In this document: in pieces, positions 1 through 5,369 of the stretch
Layout: each line of letters opens with the position of its first letter
Numbering within the stretch: position 1 is the first letter of the stretch
Origin: TWA4 sp045121095
GTDB lineage: Bacteria > Bacillota > Clostridia > Lachnospirales > Lachnospiraceae
Assembly: GCA_045121095.1 (NCBI GenBank)
Contig: JBGVFN010000221.1
Location: 1 to 6,781, forward strand
Reading direction: 5' to 3'
Length of the DNA: 6,781 bases
Position numbers and translations under genes: made by a program
Notes under the pieces: generated by a model
What the model saw: the letters and a program-made list of their open reading frames with translations, nothing else
Databases searched by the model: none
Told to the model about the DNA's origin: nothing

Positions 1-1
1 A

Positions 2-159
2 AACAGCAGTAACTTTATATACTTTTGTGCGAATAAGATTTTACTTTACAGAGCTGGACTATATGGAATCGGCCTGGCGATTTCTGTAAGAAACTGCCAA
101 AAGCAGGAGAGATGTACCACGGAAAAAAGTATTGTTTTTTAATAGGTGCTGTATTATAA
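2..159 (+). pseudogene. possible decayed C-terminal end of a sensor histidine kinase ATPase domain
   Basis: Two frames read off the left edge without a start. One (44-85) encodes LYRAGLYGIGLAIS, which resembles the G2-box region of histidine kinase ATPase domains (FYR...GxGLAI). That frame then degenerates and stops at 140-142. The neighbouring frame, from about 82, continues with CKKLPKAGEMYHGKK, which resembles the helix and glycine turn that normally follow the G2 box, and stops at 157-159. A single frameshift near 80-84 would join the two into a kinase-like tail. The -10 element of the likely purF promoter overlaps the end, as expected if the fragment is no longer a maintained gene. This rests on about 30 residues of resemblance judged by eye. 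Chance similarity in non-coding DNA is a serious alternative. Confidence 0.28.
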
Positions 160-160
160 T
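132..160 (+). promoter_or_regulatory. likely sigma-A-type promoter for purF
   Basis: TTGTTT at 132-137 is followed by exactly 17 bases and a perfect TATAAT at 155-160. Transcription would begin near 167, leaving a leader of roughly 160 nt before the purF ATG. No better hexamer pair was seen between here and the gene. The spacing and the perfect -10 are seen directly; activity is inferred. Confidence 0.6.
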
Positions 161-234
161 TCACATGAAAGTGTGCGCAGTAAGCGGACTTTCGAATATA
201 CATAAGGATTCAGTAATCCGTGACCCCACAGTAC

Positions 235-303
235 GAGTTCAGCAGAATTCCTGTCAGGATGTGCAAAAATCATTTTGAACATTTATCAGGTAACGCTGAA
301 TTC
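235..303 (+). repeat. nested inverted repeat in the purF leader
   Basis: Three nested complementary segments can be paired. The outer one is GAGTTCAGC (235-243) with GCTGAATTC (295-303), nine pairs with one G-T. The middle one is CCTG (250-253) with CAGG (287-290). The inner one is ATGTGCAAAA (259-268) with TTTTGAACAT (273-282), nine of ten pairs around a 4-base loop. The structure ends about 15 bases before the Shine-Dalgarno and has no T-run after it, so it is not an intrinsic terminator. It could be a leader RNA structure, or the inner arm could be a protein operator. It matches no riboswitch class that I recognise. Confidence 0.4.
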
Positions 304-315
304 ACAGACCATTGA

Positions 316-322
316 AGAGAGG
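316..322 (+). promoter_or_regulatory. purF ribosome binding site that fixes the start codon
   Basis: AGAGAGG at 316-322 lies 7 bases before the ATG at 330. An in-frame TTG at 312 would extend the protein by six residues, but it lies upstream of this site and would make the site part of the coding sequence. ATG 330 is therefore preferred. Confidence 0.75.
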
Positions 323-329
323 AAAACAA

Positions 330-1781
330 ATGAATCTGTATGAAAACGGTTTTGAAACGCCGGAAGAAGAAGCACTTCATGAAGAGTGCGGTGTTTTCGG
401 CATTTATGACCTGGATGGAGGAAATGTAGCCAGCAGTATCTATTATGGACTTCTGGCATTGCAGCATCGAGGACAGGAAAGCTGCGGTATTGCAGTCACA
501 AACACCTATGGCCCCAATAAAGTTTATTCCAAACGGGAGATGGGCCTGGTAAATGAAGCATTTAATAAGGAAGATTTGGAATCGCTGAATAAAGGAAATC
601 TGGGTGTTGGACATGTTCGGTATTCTACTGCCGGCAATTCCACCCGGGAAAATGCACAGCCGCTGGTTATCAATTATATGAAGGGAACCATGGCGATGGC
701 CCATAACGGCAATCTTGTCAATACCCCCAAGCTTCGGGCAAAACTGGCGAGAAACGGGGCTATTTTCCAGACAACCATCGATTCTGAGATTATTGCTTAT
801 ATGATAGCCAGAGAGCGGGCACGCACCAAAACGGTAGAGGCAGCAGTTGCCAATGCCATGAAACAGATGGAAGGTGCATATTCTCTGGTCATTGCAAGCC
901 CCCGCAAATTGATCGGATGTCGTGATCCTCATGGATTTCGGCCACTGGTGATTGGCAGACGGGAAAATACTTACATTATGACTTCAGAAACCTGTGCTCT
1001 GGATACCATCGGTGCAGCCTATATCCGGGACGTGGAACCTGGAGAAATCGTAACAATTGACCGACATGGCGAAATCCACTCCGATACTTCCATGTGTATT
1101 GAACGGGAAAAACAGGCAAGATGTGTGTTTGAATACATTTATTTTGCAAGACCCGATTCCAAACTGGATGGAGTGAGCGTCTATCAGTCGCGTCTGACCG
1201 CAGGACGAATTCTTTATGAAGAATCCGCAGTACCAGCTGATCTGGTAGTCGGTGTACCGGAATCCGGTAATGGAGCAGCCATGGGATATGCTCTTGCTTC
1301 CGGTATTCCTTATGGAACGGCATTTGTAAAAAACAGCTATATTGGCCGTACATTTATTAAGCCGTCCCAGAGTGCCAGAGAAAGCAGTGTACATGTAAAG
1401 CTGAATGTGCTGAAAGAAGCCGTTGCAGGCAAACGGATCATTATGGTGGATGATTCCATTGTGCGTGGTACGACTTCCGGCCAGATCGTAAAGATGCTTC
1501 GCGATGCCGGTGCAAAAGAAGTGCATGTGCGCATTTCTTCCCCGCCCTTTTTACATCCCTGCTATTTTGGAACGGATGTACCTTCAGAAGATCAGCTGAT
1601 CGCATATAATCGTACCGTAGAAGAAATCTGTGATATAATTGGTGCAGACAGTCTGGCTTATCTGAATGTAAATCGTCTCAGTGAGCTGTCAGAGGGACTT
1701 CCCATCTGTACCGCATGTTTTAATGGGGATTATCCCGTTGAACCACCGAAAGAAGATATCCGGGGCGAATTCGAAAAGTAA
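330..1781 (+). CDS. purF: amidophosphoribosyltransferase (glutamine PRPP amidotransferase), Bacillus-type with Fe-S cluster
   Basis: PurF makes 5-phosphoribosylamine from PRPP and glutamine, the first committed step of de novo purine synthesis, in the cytoplasm. The product is 483 residues, normal for the family. The N-terminal glutaminase domain carries ECGVFGIY, with the expected catalytic Cys at residue 20 after a 19-residue propeptide that should be removed. It also has QHRGQES (45-51), GHVRYST (94-100) and HNGNLVN (125-131). The C-terminal phosphoribosyltransferase domain holds the PRPP motif VDDSIVRGTT (373-382) and the loop GRTFIKPSQ. Cys265, Cys411, Cys460 and Cys463 line up with the four ligands of the oxygen-labile 4Fe-4S cluster known from Bacillus subtilis PurF, so this is the cluster-bearing type. 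It is the first gene of the unit with purB and the small downstream gene, 92 bases before purB. Nothing is missing. Confidence 0.97.
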   Translation: MNLYENGFETPEEEALHEECGVFGIYDLDGGNVASSIYYGLLALQHRGQESCGIAVTNTYGPNKVYSKREMGLVNEAFNKEDLESLNKGNLGVGHVRYSTAGNSTRENAQPLVINYMKGTMAMAHNGNLVNTPKLRAKLARNGAIFQTTIDSEIIAYMIARERARTKTVEAAVANAMKQMEGAYSLVIASPRKLIGCRDPHGFRPLVIGRRENTYIMTSETCALDTIGAAYIRDVEPGEIVTIDRHGEIHSDTSMCIEREKQARCVFEYIYFARPDSKLDGVSVYQSRLTAGRILYEESAVPADLVVGVPESGNGAAMGYALASGIPYGTAFVKNSYIGRTFIKPSQSARESSVHVKLNVLKEAVAGKRIIMVDDSIVRGTTSGQIVKMLRDAGAKEVHVRISSPPFLHPCYFGTDVPSEDQLIAYNRTVEEICDIIGADSLAYLNVNRLSELSEGLPICTACFNGDYPVEPPKEDIRGEFEK

Positions 1782-1822
1782 AGTAACTGTAATCACACGT
1801 TTAGAAATTCATAGTAAGCGGA

Positions 1823-1842
1823 ATGTCTGCTGATGCAGGCAT
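1823..1842 (+). repeat. intercistronic hairpin between purF and purB
   Basis: ATGTCTGC (1823-1830) pairs with GCAGGCAT (1835-1842) around the loop TGAT, giving eight pairs including one G-T. No T-run follows (the next bases are GACCAAAATAG), so it should not terminate transcription. It may protect or process the mRNA between the two genes. The stem is visible; the role is inferred. Confidence 0.5.
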
Positions 1843-1873
1843 GACCAAAATAGAACCGAAAGGATAGGAGAGT

Positions 1874-3307
1874 ATGACAGACAGATACACAAGTCCGCTT
1901 TCAGAGCGTTATGCAAGCAAAGAAATGCAGTATATTTTTTCACAGGATAAGAAATTCCGTACCTGGAGAAGATTATGGATTGCTCTTGCAGAAGCTGAAT
2001 ATGAACTGGGACTGGACAGTATTTCCCAGGAACAGATTGATGAGTTGAAGGAACATAAGGATGATATCAATTATGACGTAGCCAGAGAAAGAGAAAAACT
2101 GGTACGTCATGATGTAATGTCACACGTATATGCATACGGCGTACAGTGTCCCAAAGCCAAAGGAATTATCCATCTGGGCGCAACTTCCTGTTACGTAGGT
2201 GATAACACCGATATTATTGTTATGGCAGAGGCTCTGGAACTGGTTAAGAAGAAACTGGTCAATGTACTGGCAGAACTGGCTAAATTTGCCAATGAATACA
2301 AAGAACTGCCTACACTGGCATTTACTCATTTCCAGCCTGCACAGCCTACTACAGTAGGTAAACGTGCGACCTTATGGATGATGGAGCTGAAATTGGACCT
2401 GGACGATCTGGAATATCTGATCTCCAGCCTGCGTCTGCTGGGTTCCAAGGGTACCACTGGTACACAGGCAAGCTTTATGGAACTGTTTAACGGCGATCAT
2501 GAAAAAATCAAACAGCTGGATCAGAAGATTGCTGAAAAGATGGGATTCCCCGGCTGCTATCCTGTATCTGGCCAGACCTATTCCAGAAAAGTGGACAGCC
2601 GCGTATTAAGCGTACTGGCTGGCATTGCACAGAGTGCACACAAATTCTCCAATGATATCCGTCTTCTGCAGCATCTGAAAGAAGTGGAAGAACCCTTCGA
2701 AAAGAACCAGATTGGTTCTTCTGCTATGGCATATAAGAGAAATCCCATGCGCTGCGAACGTATGGCATCTCTTGCAAACTACGTAATGGCAGATATGATG
2801 AATCCCATGCTGGTTGCTTCTACCCAGTGGTTTGAACGTACTCTGGATGACTCTGCAAACAAGAGAATCAGCATTCCCGAAGCTTTCCTGGCTGTAGACG
2901 GTATTCTGGATCTGTACCTGAATGTAGTAGATGGTCTGGTTGTTTATGATAAAGTAATCCGCAAACATCTGATGGCAGAGCTGCCTTTCATGGCAACTGA
3001 AAATATTATGATGGATGCTGTAAAAGCAGGCGGAGACCGTCAGGAACTGCATGAAAAGATCCGTACGCTGTCCATGGAAGCTGGTAAAAATGTAAAACAG
3101 AATGGTCTGGACAACAACCTTCTGGAACTGATCGCTGCAGACCCGTCCTTTGGTCTGGATCTGGATGATCTGAAGAAAGCAATGGATCCTTCCCGTTATA
3201 CCGGACGTTCCAAAGAACAGGTTGAAGAATTCCTGGCAGATGTGATTCAGCCGATTCTGGATGATAACAAAGAAATTCTTGGTGTAAAGGCAGAAATTAA
3301 TGTCTAA
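1874..3307 (+). CDS. purB: adenylosuccinate lyase, eukaryote-like form
   Basis: PurB cleaves fumarate from SAICAR to give AICAR, and from adenylosuccinate to give AMP, so it serves both the shared pathway and the AMP branch. The 477-residue product belongs to the fumarase/aspartase superfamily and acts as a cytoplasmic homotetramer. Visible family motifs are RHDVM (78-82, His79), TSCYVGDNTD (104-113), FTHFQPAQ with the catalytic His152, and the signature GSSAMAYKRNP (281-291), whose serine is the expected general base on a mobile loop. The sequence follows animal ADSL closely from the N-terminal SPL..RYAS to a C-terminal VKAE, unlike the shorter Bacillus PurB. The start is supported by AGGAG at 1866-1870, though its spacing to the ATG is short; AAAGGAT just upstream is an alternative. 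It is probably co-transcribed with purF, and its stop overlaps the next gene by 8 bases. Confidence 0.97.
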   Translation: MTDRYTSPLSERYASKEMQYIFSQDKKFRTWRRLWIALAEAEYELGLDSISQEQIDELKEHKDDINYDVAREREKLVRHDVMSHVYAYGVQCPKAKGIIHLGATSCYVGDNTDIIVMAEALELVKKKLVNVLAELAKFANEYKELPTLAFTHFQPAQPTTVGKRATLWMMELKLDLDDLEYLISSLRLLGSKGTTGTQASFMELFNGDHEKIKQLDQKIAEKMGFPGCYPVSGQTYSRKVDSRVLSVLAGIAQSAHKFSNDIRLLQHLKEVEEPFEKNQIGSSAMAYKRNPMRCERMASLANYVMADMMNPMLVASTQWFERTLDDSANKRISIPEAFLAVDGILDLYLNVVDGLVVYDKVIRKHLMAELPFMATENIMMDAVKAGGDRQELHEKIRTLSMEAGKNVKQNGLDNNLLELIAADPSFGLDLDDLKKAMDPSRYTGRSKEQVEEFLADVIQPILDDNKEILGVKAEINV

Positions 3308-3533
3308 ATTATCATTAAAACAGATTCTGGCCTGGATTGCCATTATTCTGCTGGTGGGAATGTATGTGGTGACACTGATATTCAGTATGATAGACAGCCC
3401 TCTTGCAAAGCAGATGTTTTATGCTTCTTTGTACTGCACATTTTTCATTCCGGTCATGTCCTGGGTATTTCTCATGACTGTGAAGCTGGTCAAAGGCCGC
3501 GGAGAAGATGTGGAAGAGGAAAAGAATAAATAA
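3300..3533 (+). CDS. small two-helix membrane protein of unknown function, coupled to purB
   Basis: I do not recognise a named family. The 77-residue product has two hydrophobic segments, about residues 9-30 and 38-61, joined by a short loop (IDSPLAKQ). A highly charged tail follows (about 62-77, ending EDVEEEKNK). Lysines before the first helix (K3, K7) and Lys/Arg after the second (K62, K65, R67) predict a hairpin with both ends in the cytoplasm. There is no cleavable signal peptide and no catalytic motif. The ATG overlaps the end of purB by 8 bases, and AAAGG at 3286-3290 sits 9 bases upstream inside purB, so translation is probably coupled. A strong terminator follows, making this the last gene of the purF-purB unit. 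A role linked to purine metabolism is only suggested by position. Confidence 0.8.
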   Translation: MSKLSLKQILAWIAIILLVGMYVVTLIFSMIDSPLAKQMFYASLYCTFFIPVMSWVFLMTVKLVKGRGEDVEEEKNK

Positions 3534-3558
3534 AAATTTATCAGTAATCGGTAAAGCG

Positions 3559-3602
3559 AAACGCCCTGCAGATGATGTATCAAGCATCTGCAGGGCGTTT
3601 TT
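3559..3602 (+). terminator. strong intrinsic terminator of the purF-purB unit
   Basis: A perfect 14-bp stem pairs ACGCCCTGCAGATG (3561-3574) with its complement at 3585-3598. Two A-T pairs lengthen it at the base. The loop is 10 nt and a run of T (3598-3602) follows. It lies 26 bases after the stop of the small membrane protein gene and separates it from purA. Confidence 0.94.
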
Positions 3603-3723
3603 AAAGGGGGAGGATAAGTATTCTTTTCTCTGCTGTATGTTTAAAGTATAGCCGGTTTTACAAAAATTATGCATATTATTTCCATATTCCTGCCATATTT
3701 CTTTTGTGCACAGGAGGTATTTA

Positions 3724-3798
3724 ATGCTCCAAAAGTCAAAAGGTCTGAATTTCCCTTGTAGAAATCCAGCAAAAAGATTGATTTTACAGAGAGAATGA
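3724..3798 (+). CDS. candidate 24-residue peptide ORF with a perfect Shine-Dalgarno
   Basis: AGGAGG at 3712-3717 lies exactly 6 bases before an ATG. The ORF encodes a 24-residue basic peptide (beginning MLQKSKGLNFPC, ending LILQRE) and stops with TGA at 3796-3798. There is no membrane helix, signal peptide or codon run that would suggest attenuation. No clear promoter lies upstream, and the preceding unit ends at a strong terminator. The purA promoter candidate overlaps its 3' end. The ribosome site is as good as that of any gene in the window, but an AGGAGG before an ATG can occur by chance. No function can be given. Confidence 0.25.
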   Translation: MLQKSKGLNFPCRNPAKRLILQRE

Positions 3799-3806
3799 GA
3801 TATACT
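3778..3806 (+). promoter_or_regulatory. likely sigma-A-type promoter for purA
   Basis: TTGATT (3778-3783) is followed by exactly 17 bases and TATACT (3801-3806). Transcription would start near 3813, giving a leader of about 150 nt. Because a strong terminator isolates purA from purB, a promoter is needed in this gap, and this is the best hexamer pair that I see. Confidence 0.6.
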
Positions 3807-3887
3807 GATAACGAATTTTTTGCAACTATTCAGCAGGGCTTTTGTTATTTGGAAAAGAAATAATGCATGCGCTGTGAATAAGTTCAA

Positions 3888-3946
3888 AGCAGTTCTGTCA
3901 GAATACTGAACTGCTACAATTTTGCAGTGGCAGAAGGATTCTGCCA
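3888..3946 (+). promoter_or_regulatory. two adjacent hairpins in the purA leader with an alternative pairing
   Basis: Hairpin A pairs AGCAGTTC (3888-3895) with GAACTGCT (3908-3915), eight perfect pairs with a 12-nt loop. Hairpin B pairs TGGCAGAA (3928-3935) with TTCTGCCA (3939-3946), eight perfect pairs with the loop GGA, ending 5 bases before the Shine-Dalgarno. A third pairing, ACTGC (3910-3914) with GCAGT (3924-3928), uses the 3' arm of A and the first base of B, so it excludes A. The layout could allow switching near the ribosome site, but no known riboswitch consensus is recognised, and function is inference only. Confidence 0.4.
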
Positions 3947-3951
3947 GATTT

Positions 3952-3957
3952 GGAGGT
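3952..3957 (+). promoter_or_regulatory. purA ribosome binding site that fixes the start codon
   Basis: GGAGGT at 3952-3957 stands 9 bases before ATG 3967, whose product begins MVRAIVGANWGDEGKGK as PurA proteins normally do. An in-frame TTG at 3922 would add 15 residues translated from hairpin B and from the ribosome site itself, with no good Shine-Dalgarno of its own, so it is rejected. Confidence 0.85.
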
Positions 3958-3966
3958 AATAATCAG

Positions 3967-5241
3967 ATGGTAAGAGCTATAGTAGGCGCTAACTGGGGCG
4001 ATGAAGGTAAAGGCAAGATTACAGATATGCTCGCACAGGAAGCGGATATTGTAATCCGTTTTCAGGGCGGCAGCAACGCAGGACATACAATCATCAATGA
4101 TTATGGTAAGTTTGCGCTGCATTTACTTCCTTCAGGTGTATTTAACCCCAATACAACCTGTATTATCGGTAATGGAGTAGCCTTAAATATTCCAAAACTT
4201 TTTGAAGAAATTAACGAAATTGTCAGCAAGGGAGTACCGCAGCCCAAGATTCTGGTATCTGATCGTACCCAGATTTTGATGCCGTATCATGTCCTTTTTG
4301 ATACATGTGAAGAAGCGCGTCTTGCCGGTAAATCATTTGGTTCCACCAAGTCCGGTATTGCACCGTTCTATTCTGATAAATATGCTAAGATCGGTATTCA
4401 GGTGAATGAATTATTTGACGATGAGATTCTGAAAGAGCGTGTAGAGAAAATCTGTACTCTGAAGAACTGCATGCTGGAGAATCTGTATCATCAGCCTCCG
4501 CTGGTGCCGGAAGAACTGATGGAAACCTTACATCAGTATCGTGATATGGTAGCACCTTATGTGTGTGATGTATCCCTGTATCTGCATGAAGCAATTAAAG
4601 CTGGTAAGAATATTCTGCTGGAAGGTCAGCTGGGCTCTCTGAAAGATCCTGATTTTGGTATTTATCCCATGGTAACTTCTTCTCATACACTGGCTGCTTA
4701 CGGTGCACTGGGAGCAGGTATTCCTCCTTATGAGATTACCAACATTACAACAGTTGTAAAAGCATATTCATCTGCAGTTGGCGGTGGTGCATTTGTCAGC
4801 GAAATCTTCGGTGATGAAGCAGACGAATTAAGACGCCGCGGCGGTGACGGCGGTGAATTTGGTGCCACCACCGGACGTCCCAGAAGAATGGGATGGTTCG
4901 ACTGTGTAGCAACCCGTTATGGCTGCCGTGTTCAGGGTGCTACAGAAGTTGTTCTGACCGTATTGGATGTACTGGGTTATCTGGATGAAATTCCGGTATG
5001 TGTAGGTTATGAAATCGACGGCAAAGTAGTAAGAGATTTTCCTGCACCTTCTCTTCTGGAAAAGGCAAAACCCGTATTAAAGGTACTGCCCGGATGGAAG
5101 TGTGAAGTAAGAGGTATCAAGAACTACGAAGATCTTCCGGAAGCATGCCGCAATTACATCGAATTTATCGAACAGGAACTGGAAGTTCCGATCAAGATGG
5201 TTTCCAACGGTCCCAGAAGAGACGAGATCATTTACAGATAA
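3967..5241 (+). CDS. purA: adenylosuccinate synthetase, divergent clostridial form
   Basis: PurA joins IMP and aspartate using GTP to make adenylosuccinate, the substrate that PurB then cleaves to AMP. The product is 424 residues, close to the usual 430. The phosphate loop GDEGKGK (11-17) carries the expected catalytic Asp12, and GGSNAGHT (34-41) carries His40. GATTGRPRR (299-307) keeps the arginines of the aspartate and IMP site. Several normally conserved points differ. The usual EGAQG is EGQLG (219-223), the usual GTTGRGIGP is GSTKSGIAP (125-133), and the guanine-recognition TKLD is TVLD (331-334), retaining the Asp but not the Lys. A glycine-rich insertion (RRGGDGG, 290-296) precedes the GATTGR loop. 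These look like traits of a clostridial subfamily rather than decay, since the frame is intact. The gene is monocistronic, between its own promoter candidate and terminator. Confidence 0.95.
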   Translation: MVRAIVGANWGDEGKGKITDMLAQEADIVIRFQGGSNAGHTIINDYGKFALHLLPSGVFNPNTTCIIGNGVALNIPKLFEEINEIVSKGVPQPKILVSDRTQILMPYHVLFDTCEEARLAGKSFGSTKSGIAPFYSDKYAKIGIQVNELFDDEILKERVEKICTLKNCMLENLYHQPPLVPEELMETLHQYRDMVAPYVCDVSLYLHEAIKAGKNILLEGQLGSLKDPDFGIYPMVTSSHTLAAYGALGAGIPPYEITNITTVVKAYSSAVGGGAFVSEIFGDEADELRRRGGDGGEFGATTGRPRRMGWFDCVATRYGCRVQGATEVVLTVLDVLGYLDEIPVCVGYEIDGKVVRDFPAPSLLEKAKPVLKVLPGWKCEVRGIKNYEDLPEACRNYIEFIEQELEVPIKMVSNGPRRDEIIYR

Positions 5242-5276
5242 TGGTTTTGTGATTTTGGAGTCAGACAGAAATTTAG

Positions 5277-5308
5277 AAGGAGACAACCCTGGTGGCTGTC
5301 TCCTTTTT
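5277..5308 (+). terminator. intrinsic terminator after purA
   Basis: AAGGAGACA (5277-5285) pairs with TGTCTCCTT (5297-5305). Two further C-G pairs lie inside (5287-5288 with 5294-5295), and a run of five T covers 5304-5308. It begins 36 bases after the purA stop and separates it from the glucosidase gene. Confidence 0.9.
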
Positions 5309-5333
5309 GAAACAGGGGTTGCTAATTAAAAAG

Positions 5334-5346
5334 TGTAATAGTTACA
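5334..5346 (+). promoter_or_regulatory. short palindrome upstream of the glucosidase, possible operator
   Basis: TGTAA (5334-5338) and TTACA (5342-5346) form a perfect inverted repeat around TAG, 8 bases before the Shine-Dalgarno AAGGAG (5355-5360). Sugar-responsive repressors often bind palindromes of this size near the promoter of the gene they control. It only partly fits a catabolite-repression (cre) site and lacks its central CG. The only promoter pair seen nearby is weak (TTGCTA 5319-5324, 17 bases, TTACAA 5342-5347). If that is real, the palindrome overlaps its -10. Confidence 0.3.
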
Positions 5347-5369
5347 AACAAGTTAAGGAGAAGGAAGAT

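Larger units (their letters stand above)
3604..3966. other. 363-base intergenic region upstream of purA
   Basis: No conventional gene is seen here on either strand. The stretch contains a 24-codon ORF with a perfect Shine-Dalgarno (3724-3798), a promoter candidate (3778-3806), and an AT-rich leader of about 150 nt with two hairpins before purA. A long minus-strand open frame covers much of it, but it runs through the terminator and the end of the small membrane gene, has no convincing start, and looks spurious. Nothing resembling a tRNA or a known riboswitch was found. Confidence 0.6.

Noticed and set aside
60..100. ATATGG followed by a TTTCT...AGAAA stem, reminiscent of a purine riboswitch
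   Set aside because: The spacing between ATATGG and the loop is too long, the upstream TATAATC-type joining segment is absent, and the stretch lies upstream of the predicted purF transcription start.
70..125. CCTGGCG and CCACGG segments suggesting a ZTP (pfl) riboswitch
   Set aside because: The pseudoknot partner and the downstream CGCCTGGG-like segment are missing, and the order of elements does not fit.
271..285. TTTTGAACATT as a PurR box
   Set aside because: It lacks the CCGAAC core and has no properly placed partner box; only a faint likeness.
312..329. TTG start extending PurF by six residues
   Set aside because: The codon sits upstream of the Shine-Dalgarno that serves ATG 330.
270..932. 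220-codon minus-strand open frame antisense to purF
   Set aside because: It is opposite conserved glutaminase-domain coding sequence and shows no recognisable motif.
2606..3343. 245-codon minus-strand open frame antisense to purB
   Set aside because: It lies opposite a fully conserved enzyme and has a random-looking composition rich in Cys, His, Phe and Ile; a shadow of purB.
3644..3700. Promoter for the 24-codon ORF (TTTACA 3657-3662 with TATTAT 3674-3679)
   Set aside because: The spacing is only 11 bases, too short for a sigma-A promoter; no better pair was found.
3315..3887. 190-codon minus-strand open frame
   Set aside because: It runs through the terminator and antisense to the small membrane gene, shows no domain and has no good ribosome site; a shadow frame.
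3922..3966. TTG start extending PurA by 15 residues
   Set aside because: It would translate a hairpin and the GGAGGT ribosome site; PurA family proteins begin near MVRAIVGANWGDEGKGK.
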